Origin: Lobosporangium transversale
Taxonomy: Eukaryota; Mortierellomycota; Mortierellomycetes; Mortierellales; Mortierellaceae
Reading direction: 5' to 3'
Length of the DNA: 64,000 bases
Assembly (NCBI RefSeq): GCF_002105155.1
Contig: NW_019028998.1
Span: forward strand, 558,001-622,000
Under the pieces are notes generated by a model, which searched no databases, was not told the origin of the DNA, and saw nothing but the letters and a program-made list of their open reading frames with translations. The translations under genes and the position numbers were made by a program. Below are positions 35,513 to 46,588 of this stretch, piece after piece (the stretch's first letter is position 1; the number at the start of each line of letters is the position of its first letter).

Positions 35513-36316
35513 TTATGTATCGTATAAACTCCTGACAGAATGAAAAAAACAAAAAAAAAAAAAAAAAAAAAAAAGGCGCTTGCTTCTTAGCTGTCAGGAT
35601 ACCTATAGCTCTCCCCCTCTCCTCCTCCTCCTCCTCCTCCTCCTCCTGCTCATGATCAATGAACTTTTTAACAGATGCAGGGAGGGGTCTGCACTCAATA
35701 GCGACACAATATCCAATCATTTTTTTTATGTTTTGGTGGCGGTCCATACATCAATCACAAAAACAGATCTCAAGATTTCTTTTTGATCACATCCATAAAA
35801 AGAAATAAATTTTGGGCCAATTGATTTTCTACTTTCAACCGCAGCGCAGCAAAGAAATATCAGATCAAAATGACTTTTAGGAAAAAAAAAAAAAAAAAGT
35901 TATCCTTATTTTCTTATGCTTTATTGTACAAGTGGAGCAAGTTAGAGAGTATATGTAATAATAATAATAATAAAAAAAAAACCCCATCATTTGGGATGAT
36001 AAAGGATGTTTAAAAAAAAAAGAAAAGAAAAGAAAAGGTCGGTCAGGTTTAGCTTTTTAGAAACTGATGAAGAAATAACGTAGTTGAAGAGAGAGATGAG
36101 GGGTGAAGCTTTATCATCTTGTATCTTGTATCTTGTATCTTGCATGTTGTGAGAGATGTTCCTCCTGCGCACATCTACCACCTGGGCCCTAAGTACTAGC
36201 TTTTTAAGCTTTTGGGGGTTTTTTTTTTTTTTTTTTTTCCTTCCTTCCTTCCATTCTTTGTATTGCCTTGAGGATAGTCGGTTGAAAGGGTATGTTTTTA
36301 TGAATATGTATATACT
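35434..36316. other. Intergenic region with A-runs and a CTC repeat
   Basis: This stretch contains two long A-runs (about 35480-35510 and 35549-35574), a TCC trinucleotide repeat (35618-35647) and an AAT repeat near 35957. On the minus strand 35648-35747 is open (MIGYCVAIECRPLP, then poly-Glu), and TTTTGTAG / GTAAGT flank a 13 nt block at 35452-35464. I could not link these into a gene. Confidence 0.35.
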
Positions 36317-36619
36317 TTAGTGTTTCCTAAAGATTTTTTGATGGTTGGGAGTCTCCAAAACGAGCTTTTCGCCACTGTAGAGTTGAGAGATGAATGCCTG
36401 ACGTTTGACCACCTCGAGTTGTTGTTGAGCCTTATGAATCAAGGCCTGGATCTTGTCCGGGTCAGTTTCATTCTTTGCTGCATGGAATCCATCCCGAGTT
36501 CGACGGATGGCATAATCACGGAAGTTGTATGCTGCAAAACGAGAGGAATAGTGCAACAAGTTACGATACAAGCCTAAAACTTGAGCACGGTGTGTGGCAG
36601 TTGAGACAGCAGAAGTCAT
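36317..36619 (-). CDS. ISD11: ISD11 (LYRM4), Fe-S cluster assembly LYR protein
   Basis: Mitochondrial matrix adaptor that stabilises the cysteine desulfurase Nfs1 together with acyl carrier protein. A single uninterrupted exon encodes 100 residues, close to the usual length of ISD11. The LYR tripeptide is at 17-19 in VLGLYRNLLHYSSRFAAYNF. The following RDYAIRRTRDGFHAAKN and EVVKRQAFISQLYSGEKL match the ISD11 branch of the LYR family specifically. The gene is divergent from eIF3g over 409 nt. It is one of the few intron-free genes in the window. Confidence 0.94.
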   Translation of the reverse strand: MTSAVSTATHRAQVLGLYRNLLHYSSRFAAYNFRDYAIRRTRDGFHAAKNETDPDKIQALIHKAQQQLEVVKRQAFISQLYSGEKLVLETPNHQKIFRKH

Positions 36620-37028
36620 TTTTTTTTTCTTTTTTAATAAATGTATTAATAATTGTTGAAAGTTAAAAAAGATGTAGGTGAGAAGTGCTGAGAGGCGAGG
36701 GGAGAGGGAAGATTTAAAGATTTGCTCGAAAGTGACCTTTTTGGAAAAAAAAAAAAAAAAAAAAAAAAAAAGAAGTCTACGTCACAGGAAGGATTGCCAT
36801 TTCATTAATTCTTGGGCAAGTACTTCACTAGGCAGCATAAGACAATAGCTTTATTCTATGCATGTATATTAGAGACGGGGATATCCACGTGATATAGGGT
36901 TTGTTATTTTTTTTCCTCTTACCTTTGCCCTGACAATTGAGTGAAGGCAGAGGGGAGGGAAAAAAAAAGCCTTCTGCATACATCATAATCATCCTCTCTC
37001 ATCACCGACACAGATACACACCATAATC
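36620..37028. other. Divergent promoter region, ISD11 / eIF3g
   Basis: This 409 nt spacer contains a long A-run (about 36745-36771) and CACGTGAT (36886-36893), the same octamer seen in two other promoters of the window. A C/T-rich leader precedes the eIF3g start. Confidence 0.5.
36886..36893 (+). promoter_or_regulatory. CACGTGAT E-box-like site, ISD11 / eIF3g promoter
   Basis: This is an exact CACGTGAT between the divergent ISD11 and eIF3g starts. It is the third copy of the octamer found in a promoter in this window. Confidence 0.4.
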
Positions 37029-37726
37029 ATGCCTGTCTCCTCTGCCACGAACTGGGCCGATGAGGTCGATGGCGAAGAAATGCCTCAGACCTTCACTGAT
37101 GCCAATGGTATCACCACTACGATTGAATATAAGACTAACGAGGATGGCAAGAAAGTCAAGGTACTCAAAGCGCCTGATTCTCTCTTCCTCCCTCCCCCCT
37201 TTTTTTTTTCTAAAAAGAAAACGAAAAGAAAGAAAAAAAGGAAGGAAAAAAAAAAAAAAAGACTATCGATTATGTCTCAGGAACACAAGCAGAGTTCATT
37301 TCCCATGGATTTCAAGTTGACATTGAAGAAAAGCAACAGAACCAAGGACTGAATATTGAATACTGGATAACAGGACGCACGATACAGGACTCTAAGTAAT
37401 AATAATAGTAATAATGATAAGTTATTGATGCCCCATGACGTTTATGAAACGTAGTGAGAAGTATTTCACGCCACCAAAATAGCATGGACGTAAAGCCCGA
37501 GAATCAAAGGAATCCAGCTCTTAAAGTAGATTTTAGAAAGAAACAAAACGCCTTTCTACTCTCTCTCCATGGTCTGTCTGACTGACTGGAACTTAATATA
37601 ATATTCCTTTAAAAAAAAAAAAAAAAAAAAAACCTCTCCTATGCTAGATTACTCGCCGCACTCAGAAGAAGTTGATTCATGATGTCGTCAACAAGGCTGT
37701 TGCTACTCGCAAGGTAACAAAATAGG

Positions 37727-37758
<32 letters not shown>

Positions 37759-38673
37759 GTTTATTTTCATTACCACTAATACTTTTTTTTTTTTTTTTTT
37801 TTTTTTGTCCAAAACAGAAATGGCCTAAATTCGGCAAGGAAAAAGGAAACCGCCCTGGTCCTGATCCAGCAACGACGAATGTCGGTGATAACATCAAGTT
37901 GAAACTCTCTTCGACCGGACAGATTGTTCAGGATGTGGATGAGAAGCACGAGGCCATGAAACAGCAGCTCCAGAACAAGAAGATTCTCTGCCGTATCTGC
38001 AAGGGCGACCATTTCACTACAAAGTGTCCATACAAGGATTCGCTCGGTATGGAGGATACTGCTGCTGTCAGTACTCCTCCTCCCGCCGAAGAACCTGGTA
38101 AGGAAGCAGAAAAAAAAAAAAAAAAAAAAAAAAAAGGTTCGTTTACACTTTTACAATGTATCTTACAAACTTTTCTCCTTTCTCTCTTTTTTTTATTTTT
38201 ATTTTTATTTTTATTTTTTATTACTAGCTCCCGAAGAGCAGCAGACCGGTGGCAAGTACATTGCCCCCCACATGCGTGCTGGAGCAAGTGGTTCCAAGGA
38301 TCGCGAGACGATCCGCGAAAAGCGCGACGAGCAGCCCACGCTCCGTGTCACCAATTTGTCAGAGGATGCGACCGAGGCCGATGTGTCAGAATTATTCAAG
38401 CGCTTTGGTCACATCTCCCGCGTCTTCTTGGCACGTGATCGCGAGACCAATGTTTGCAAGGGCTTCGCTTTTGTTTCTTTCACAATGCGTGAGGATGCTC
38501 AACGTGCATTGGAGGCTATTGACGGACGTGGTTATGATAATTTGATTCTTCGTGTGGAATGGGCCAAGTAAGTCTTTTTTCTCTCTTTTTCTTTAAAAAA
38601 AAAAAAAAGAAAAAAAAAAAACGACTGTGTCTGACTAATCCCTCTTATTAAACAATCTAGGTCGTCTGCGTAA
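37029..38673 (+). CDS. TIF35: Translation initiation factor eIF3 subunit G
   Basis: RNA-binding subunit of eIF3 that supports scanning and reinitiation on the 40S ribosome. Exons are 37029-37160, 37648-37713, 37818-38097, 38228-38567 and 38661-38673, giving 276 residues, the normal fungal size. The N-terminus MPVSSATNWADEVDGEEMP is typical of eIF3g. A conserved zinc-knuckle-like CRICKGDHFTTKCPY lies near residue 124. The C-terminal RRM has RNP2 LRVTNLSE and RNP1 KGFAFVSF and ends RVEWAKSSA. The final coding exon is only 13 nt. All introns contain A- or T-homopolymers, one (after 38097) starting nine bases from the donor. A poly(A) signal AATAAA is at 38692-38697. Confidence 0.96.
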
Positions 38674-38691
38674 ATATCGTGTCTTTTTTGT

Positions 38692-38697
38692 AATAAA
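38692..38697 (+). terminator. Poly(A) signal of the eIF3g gene
   Basis: AATAAA lies 19 nt after the stop codon of eIF3g, in the short space before the convergent Rho GEF gene. Confidence 0.45.
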
Positions 38698-38871
38698 ATT
38701 CCGTGTGTCATCTCATTTCTTCAAAAATTCTAATTGTTGCCAACGAACAGTAACCGGACACATATACTTTTTGTATCCTTGAGGATCTTTTTTTTTTTTT
38801 TTTTTTATTTTTTTTATCATTCTTCTATTTTATTTTTTTAAATTGTAAATGCATTCTATTTTTCCCTTTTT

Positions 38872-40954
38872 TTACTCATTTGTGTTTAAGCTGAGACCTT
38901 CAAAAATCTTGGAGGCCAGGGCATCGTCCTTAAATTGAAGCATGTAAATGATACTCATCTTTTCTTGTGGGTTCATCAGAGTAATGGCCAGCTTCTTGGG
39001 ACCGACCAATTCTAGACAGTCGCATTGGACAATGACGCTGTCAAGGATCCGCTTCTGGCTCGAGATCAATCCCACAAACAATCTCACATATCCAGAAGGG
39101 TGTTCCCTCTTGATCTCAACCTTTGCAGCTCCCAGACTCATCCATTGACCATGATCTCCTGTCTGCAACAACAGCTTGCAGTCTGCAGGTGGATACATCG
39201 ATGTCAAGGTTTGTCTCACAGGTTTGTTCTGCTGTATAGTCTGTTGAGTGGGTGTGGAGGCAAGACTATCACCTCGAGATAAGACGGGTGAAGATGACGC
39301 CTTCTGAATGCTGGGGTCATACATGGCTCGTTCCTTAGTACGTTGGAATGCCATACAGAACTCATCGGCCTCTCGAACCGTGTCCAGCGCAACCATGAAC
39401 CATTGAACAGAAGCACCCATATCCATTGACACACTCACATCTGTCTCGGAAGCACGACGGAACGTTGTTGATTCCACAATCCAGGCATTCAGAACCAGCT
39501 GGCCTGTCTCGTATCTCGTCACCGCCATCGCCAACCGATTGGCTGTTGTCAGTCGCAACTCTGCATAACAATCATCATCTTCCACCAACGGTTCCCATTC
39601 ATCGTCACGCCATTGGAACACATCACAAGGTCTGGTTTTGAATAAAACTTCTTTGGCAGCCACCACGTTACCCATCCCGCCTGCAGGATGTCCATGTGGA
39701 AGACCGCCAGGTCCGGGCCTCACCATCATTGTATTAGTCCTTCGCATACTCTGTTCAAAGGAAGGAAAGAAAGAAAGAAAGAAAGGAATTGTTTATATAA
39801 CGTCTTTTCAAAATATCAACCATATTAAAAAAAAAAAAAAAAAAAAAAAAGAGAGAGAGGCATACCATGCGGTGGTCATTTGGAGGACGAGGTGGACGCT
39901 GTTGGTTCATCATAGGGGCTCCATGATTCATCATAGGCCTAAAGCCAGGTGAAGGCATACCATTAGGGCCTCCGGGACCCATGTGTGGACGAGGACCCAT
40001 GGGACTGCCCTGAGGTTGATAATACTGATATTGTCCTTGGAAGGGAGGTGACATGGGTCCGTTGTTATAATATTGCTGATGATAATGCGGGTCGCCGCCT
40101 GGCCCACCTGGTCCGCCTTGGAACGTAGGGGACAAGGGTGATCCAGGTCCCATGGGCCTCATGGGTGGTCGAGACTGTGTTTGACTTCTATTCAAACCTT
40201 GTTGTTGTAGACTAGCCATTCTGGCAGCGTCTCTTTGTTGAGCAGCAGCGACTTCATCGATCCACCTGAACTTGAGTTCGTCGTCATGCGTCCATATCCG
40301 TGTAGTCACCCTATTGACAATTACAAACTCTACCATAGGATCTACATAAAGGGATTATAGAAAGACATAAAATCAGCCATGATTTCGTACTGTATTTTAA
40401 AACCTTTTTTTTTTTTTTTTTTTTTTTTTTTTCATACCGTCTTCTTCGATGGTACCATCACGAGCAACGATATGTCGGACGGCCAGGGGTGGGAATAAAA
40501 GCCAGAACTCAGACTCATTGCCCTCAGGGTTGGCCTCGATCTCCTCTGGAGTCTTGATTCTGCACATGAGCAACAGATCTGAGAGCAAGATAATATGTCC
40601 ATCATCAAACTTTTCTACACCTTCATCTGTTGTAACAGAGAACGGAAGATCTCCACGGAGTAGGACATCACGTTCGATCAGTGATAATGATAACGAGCAA
40701 GTCTTCATTGCAAAAATATTATAAAATATCGAAAAAATTTTATATATATATATATAAAAAAAAAAAAAAAAAAAAAAAAGTAGTCGAGTTAATGAGCTGA
40801 ACGTTGATTTTTTATCTTGACAGTTTGTGCAACCAGAGGAATCTGACGACATTGCATCCCATAGACTTATCTCGCATGAGATAATGCATGATTACACCAA
40901 AAAGCGACAACAACAACAATAACAACAACAAACAGAAGCAGTAGCAATAAAAAA

Positions 40955-40987
<33 letters not shown>

Positions 40988-41699
40988 GACAGCATACCTT
41001 GGGCTGCATTGTGAAAATATCAAGGACCTTTGAGGTATCCAATGCACGCTCCAGTGCCTGCATAGCCTCTACTGTTCGAGCAGCAGAAGGATGTTGTGAG
41101 GGTCGCTGATCCGGATTCATACCGGGAGAGTGAGGAGAAGGCGGTAGGGCTGGGGAGATAGTATTGTTATAGTTGCCCCCGTGTTGGGGTGGGAAATTGG
41201 GAGGTGCCTGATCGGCAGCGCCGATGGGTGGCGAAGGGAGTGCCTGACGCATGGCAGATATGCCTGAAATGGCGGACAATGCTGGTGAGGCAGGATGCCG
41301 GGAAGTGCCAGGCACATCCACGGTCACGAATCGTAGAATCGTATCGATCCTCATAAACGCTGCCTCCAACGCATCAAAGTCGGGTTTTCCACGCTCAGAT
41401 GACTCTAGCAGACGCTGAAAAGAAGTAACAGCAATGATATGGAATAAAATAAACAAATAAACAAATAAACAGATTAATCAGTATTCATTATGAAGAAGCT
41501 ACTACGTTTTGCATTAAGAGGGGAAAAGAAAAAAGAAAAGGCATAGGTCCTCACCATATAGAGTCGACGATAGTAGTGTAGACGATCAATGGGCTTCATC
41601 AAGAAAGTATCTAGAGTGGTATGCTGAACTTGTTCTACAGCGATTTCCTATGAAATTAAATATATATATATATATAAAAAAAGCTTAAAAAATAGCCAA

Positions 41700-41783
<84 letters not shown>

Positions 41784-42426
41784 GAAAGTCTAATAAACTT
41801 ACAGCCAAAATATCCTGGAGTCGCGTATTATTTATGATCTCGGGCCAGTTGTCAAAATGAGGGACATGGTTGCGACAAAAGTTGGAGTATGAGGTCTCCA
41901 TTGAATCAGCAAACCACATCAAGACAGTACCTAGCTCCTTCATCGTATCAGCGCCAGGTGCTTTGACATCTGCTAACTTCTTTGAGAACTTGCGGTTGAC
42001 TGCGTAGATGTCTTCGACATTCCTGAGCAAGATGTCGACCTCCTTGGGAGGAAAGTCATCCTGAGTCCATCCTGCAGATACGCGCTGTATATGTGGTGTG
42101 AATTCCATCCAATTGTGTGCATAAAAAATAAATAAATAAATAAAAAGATAAAAATAAAAATAAAAGACCTTAAATTAGCTTTTCTGAATCCTCATTCATC
42201 ATTCATCATGCATGGAGTAGGAGTAGTAAATAATGTTTTTTGTTTCTTCGATCGATCTGTTTTATTACCTGAAGAAGGACTTTAAGATCGGCGACATATT
42301 CCTTTTCTGTATCAATAAGATCATCTAGTGGGTTAGGAGATTTGGGATGAGAAGGAAAAGGTTGCTCAAAGGGCGGACGTTGGAGCTAAAAAAAAAAAAA
42401 AACCGTTTTAGTGAAAAGTACAATGG

Positions 42427-42459
<33 letters not shown>

Positions 42460-42983
42460 AAATAGACTATGCATCAACCTTAGACAGAATGACTAACGGA
42501 GAAAATAAACGGACAGGGGAAATTGGATAAAAAAAGAGCAAAGGAACGAATAAGCGAAAAAAAAAATGAATAAACGAATTAACGAATAAGAGAGCCAGAA
42601 AAAAAAAAAAAAAAAAAGTAAATTTGCTATGTGTCTACCAGGGGTAAAAGACCCATGTTCCACTTTCATTTTAACTGTTCAGAAGAGTCCAGGAATGAGG
42701 ATACAGCGAAAGAAGAGAAACCTTTTTCTTTCCTCTTTTTTCGTTTCACGACTTACATGCATAGGAATGGCTCGCAAGGGATGGTTATGACTATTGTATC
42801 CACCTCCACCTCCACCTCCACCTCCACCTCCGCCTCCGGCCCCTCCTGGATAACGAGGACCAGGGCCCGGGTTTTCTGGACCACCATATGACTGGTAGAT
42901 GATATGGATGCGTACGAATGCAGAGGAATCAAAGTAATAGAAAGGAAAGAATAGAGAAAAAAAAAAAAAAAAAAAGAATGGAG

Positions 42984-43014
<31 letters not shown>

Positions 43015-43157
43015 AAAGAGAAGATTCGTGAGTAACTTTTTTTTTTTTTTTTTTTTTTTTTTTATATATATCAGTTGCTAACGGCTGTAATTGTAGTTGT
43101 AGTTGTAGTAGTTCAAGTGCATACCATCTGCTGCACAGGTCGTTGATCTCTGTTCAT
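38872..43157 (-). CDS. Rho-family guanine nucleotide exchange factor (DH-PH)
   Basis: DH-PH protein that activates Rho/Cdc42-type GTPases in polarity and wall synthesis. Nine exons keep phase: 43125-43157, 42757-42891, 42269-42385, 41803-42084, 41555-41647, 40998-41414, 40438-40702, 39866-40341 and 38872-39750, giving 898 residues. The N-terminus has a poly-Gly run (residues about 28-40). The DH domain starts at LDDLIDTEKEYVADLKVLLQ, with LLRNVEDIYAVNRKFSKKL, SYSNFCRNH and the conserved helix TTLDTFLMKPIDRLHYYRRL. A PH domain follows (IERDVLLRGDLPF, GHIILLSDLLLMC). After a Pro/Gly/Met-rich linker, the C-terminal part (CDVFQWRDDEWEPLVEDD, CKLLLQTGDHGQWMSLGAAK) resembles tandem PH/RanBD-like folds. 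The specific GTPase is not predictable. One intron is largely an ATT repeat. Confidence 0.9.
41701..41781. repeat. AAT microsatellite inside a Rho GEF intron
   Basis: About 27 uninterrupted AAT units can be read directly. They fill roughly half of the intron 41648-41802 and end about 20 nt from the donor (in gene sense the repeat is ATT). Confidence 0.95.
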
Positions 43158-43690
43158 GGTGTTGTTGTTTGAATGGGATGAGATGAAGAGAAAAAAAAAA
43201 AAAAAAAAAAAAGAAAAAGTGAATGAAATGTGTGAATGTGAATGAATAAAGGTTTAAAAAGTGAATGTTCTAAAAAGAGAGAGGCGTAACAATGATAATT
43301 GGGTCGTGAATAAAGCAAGAAAAGAACACGGAGAGGAGGAAAGGAAGGAAGAGAAGGAAAAAAGAGAGGTAAAGGGGGAGAAAAGGGGGGGGGATAAAAG
43401 AAAGTGTGAAGAGGGTGAGGTATCCAAGACTATGTGGATGGCAGGGCAATCGATCTTGCAAGGTTGGGCAAAGTCGTTTTTATTTTTTATTCCTTCAAAA
43501 AAGAGAAAGAAAGGAAAGAAAGAAAGAAAAGAAAGAAAGAAAGAAAAGAAAGAAAGAGACAATCCTTGGCCCAAGGAGAGAAGAGTAGAAAGAATGGGAG
43601 AAAAGGAAAGAGAAAGATGAGGTTGGATAGAGAGAGAAAAGGAAGAGTGGAAGAGAAACAGATCGCTCATTTTCTCTCACTTCTCACTTC

Positions 43691-43722
<32 letters not shown>

Positions 43723-44008
43723 TCACTCTCCATCCAAACTAAATTGGGCTCGCATTCATACAATAAAAAAAAAAATTACTGGGTAAGGAACAACGATAAT
43801 GCTTCAGTGATCAATCAATACCCTACTGTGAAAAAATAAATGCATTGACCCCAAGTACAAGATCAACTTTTTTTTTTTTTTTTTTTTTTTTTCTCAAAAT
43901 AAATGTTAACCGTTATATACCAACCAACACATAAAACAGCTTTCCAACAGCCATACAAACACATAAACCGTAATTTAATTTAACAAAATAAAATAAAATA
44001 AGGAATAA

Positions 44009-44042
<34 letters not shown>

Positions 44043-44830
44043 CACATGTTTTAAACTAATGCTCTTTCACAAAACGATAAAAATTAAAAAAATTCACTCG
44101 GCTCCACCTTTGAGCCAGAGTTGAGTTGAGCCAAAATTAAAATCAAAAAAAATAAAAAAATAAAAAAAAAAAAAATAAAAAATAAAAGTATTCAAATATC
44201 TTTTTGTATATAATTACTCTGCTGTGTTTCTTGTATACATCGATGGATAGGGATTTCACATCCGGCCTGCTTACTCCATTGCATTTCTTCATCCTCTCCT
44301 TTACTTCATTTGCTTATCAAAATCAAAAATCTTATTAATCCGATATGAAAACCGCATCTTCACCCTCTACACCCTACACATGTTATTCAAGAAGGAGCCC
44401 TCTTCTTCCTTGTATTCTTCTATCATCATCATCATCATCATCATTATCATCATCATCATATTGTATATAATAATAGTAATAATCATAAAAAGGCTCAACA
44501 ACAAATGCTTGCAGCAATGTATATATACAAATATGAATATGTATATATGTATATACATTGTTCAAGATGATCGCGAAAAACTGCAACCAACTTGGTTCCA
44601 TTAACATACTTTTCCCACGTTTCGTGATCTTCAATTCAGTTGCAATAGCATAGCTATCATGAGCAAAAAAAAAAAAAAAAGCTATAGTTTACATGCAATC
44701 TTCATAATATTCCGTTCTTTAATTGTCTATCTATACCCTCTCTTCCTTCCAATAGTACCTAGCAGTTACAAACAAATAAACCTGTCCTCACATGTTACAG
44801 TAGCATCTTTTTTTTTTTTTTTTTTTTTTT
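43158..44830. other. Microsatellite-rich intergenic region
   Basis: The upstream region of the Rho GEF holds purine-rich GAAA repeats (about 43500-43560), a CACTCT-type repeat (about 43690-43730), AAT repeats (about 44010-44036), ATC repeats (about 44420-44460) and A/T-runs. Long open frames here are Lys/Glu or Ser/Phe low complexity and are not genes. Confidence 0.6.
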
Positions 44831-45370
44831 TTAAGCTCTAGCATTAGTTGTCGTTGATGCTGTTGTTGATGTTGACGTTGATGATGTTCCTGCTGCTGCT
44901 GCTGATGTAGTGTTTTCGGATGCTACCTTTGCTGATCCTGTTGTCGGAACCTTGGTGTTGACAGATGCCTCCTCAACATTAGCCAGTCTCTGCAACTTCT
45001 TGGCCTCAACCCAAGCCAGGCGTCGTTCATTCAGAACAAATTTAATTCTTGCCATCGATTTCTTGCACTAGTTCATACGAACAAAAAAAAAAAGCAGCAT
45101 TGTCAAAAGATATATATATAAACTTGTCAGTTCACTTGTTTTTACAGATCAGATCAGATCAGATCAGATCAAGAACGTATTAAATCCCTTTCTTCTTTTT
45201 TACCTTCTCCTGACGACCCTTGTTGCTAAAAAATTGCTTCGAAATATGGAACCGACGAGCCTCTTCCTTCTGAGTGGCAAGGAGGTTGCGTTCCTTGAGT
45301 AGAACATACCAAAGTTTATGCAGATCATCAAATGACTTGAGCCTCAGCTCACTGGCTCTCCAAGCGCGAC

Positions 45371-45403
<33 letters not shown>

Positions 45404-45748
45404 AGAAAAAAAGAAAAGAAGAGAAAAATAATACTAATGAGTTAAACCTGATAGATCTGTGATTGATTCAATCTTTTTCCTTTTATCTTCCTTTTTTCCT
45501 CCTCTTACAACCGGATCAGAGAAGAGCACAGAGCGAATTTCAAAGAAAAGGATAAAAAGTAAAAAATAAAAGAATATAAAGAAAAAAAAAAAAAAAAAAA
45601 AGTATAGAAAAGAACGTGGTGATGTATTACCAGTCCATGACTTTTCCGTCGGAAGGGATTTGCCGCCTTCAAAGAATTCTTCAACTCCACGAGGCTTGAA
45701 TGCCACTTGCTTGATGCGGTTGAAAATAGGTCTGGCAAAGAATGACAT
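44831..45748 (-). CDS. MRPL4: Mitochondrial large-subunit ribosomal protein uL29m (MRPL4/MRPL47)
   Basis: Structural protein of the mitochondrial large ribosomal subunit near the exit tunnel. Exons 45631-45748, 45204-45370 and 44831-45067 join in phase to 173 residues. The family hallmark [20 protein letters not shown] is exact in pattern and is followed by [20 protein letters not shown] and [18 protein letters not shown]. The N-terminus [20 protein letters not shown] is basic, without acids, and fits a presequence. The tail from about residue 125 is Ser/Thr/Ala low complexity. The first intron ends with a T-run, then an A-run directly followed by AG at the acceptor. The second intron contains a five-copy AGATC repeat. 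It is divergent from the LRR gene. Confidence 0.92.
45146..45170. repeat. AGATC pentamer, 5 copies, in the uL29m intron
   Basis: Five consecutive AGATC units are visible directly within the second intron of the uL29m gene. Confidence 0.9.
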
Positions 45749-46200
45749 GACTACCTTTCCTTTTCCTTAATTGCTGTTATTCGTTTTTTCTTTTTTTCTT
45801 TTTTTCTTATTTCCTATTTTTTAGCTGAATGTGATCCTCTGCCTTAATCTGGTCCAAGTTCAACGGTCTGAAATAACATCAATGGGTCTGGTGAGTAAAG
45901 CTGACAGAGTGTGGAAATATTAGTTTCCCTGTTGTTTGGTGCCTGGGGGGAGGGAAATGGAAGTGGCTTTTGGCTTGATCCTAAATGCTTGTCACATCCA
46001 TAGAAAATGTAAACATTTTTTTTTTTTTTTTTTTTTTTTTTAATTCCAACGTGTAACGCTTCGCCCTTTTTTTTCAGCAATTTTTTTCTTTGTTCTTTTT
46101 GTTTCTATAAATCATTAATATCTGTACCTTCCTTCTTTCACATAGTCAAGGTCTCCTTTCCTCCAAATCCCCAAACTCTCGATTCGCTTATTTCCCCTCT
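45749..46200. other. Divergent promoter region, uL29m / LRR protein
   Basis: This 452 nt spacer includes a T-run (about 46017-46041) and pyrimidine-rich sequence before the LRR start. The minus-strand open frame here (Lys-rich because of the T-run) is not considered a gene. Confidence 0.5.
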
Positions 46201-46540
46201 ATGAAGTTAACACCCGCTATCATCGCCTCTCAAGCTGGTGCTGCTGGGACAGATATCCAACAGCTCAAGGAGATCAATTTGTCAAAGAAAGGCATCAATC
46301 ATATTGAAGACATTTCCGTATGTATCAATCTTCATAAGCTCAATCTATCCAACAACAACCTTTCCTCACCAGATGCTATCTCCGGTCTCCAATATCTCCC
46401 ATCTCTCACCTTGCTCAACCTCAGTGGAAACCAACTCGATTCTTTCGAAGGTCTTCAACGGCTTTCGACACTCTTTGGTAAAATAATAAAAGAAATTCGC
46501 TGTCGTAGACTAACAAGCAATTGGCCGTCAAAAATATTTT

Positions 46541-46588
<48 letters not shown>

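Noticed and set aside
43254-43742. Overlapping Lys/Glu-rich (+) and Ser/Phe-rich (-) open frames
   Set aside because: Both are produced by GAAA/GAGA repeats in the Rho GEF upstream region.
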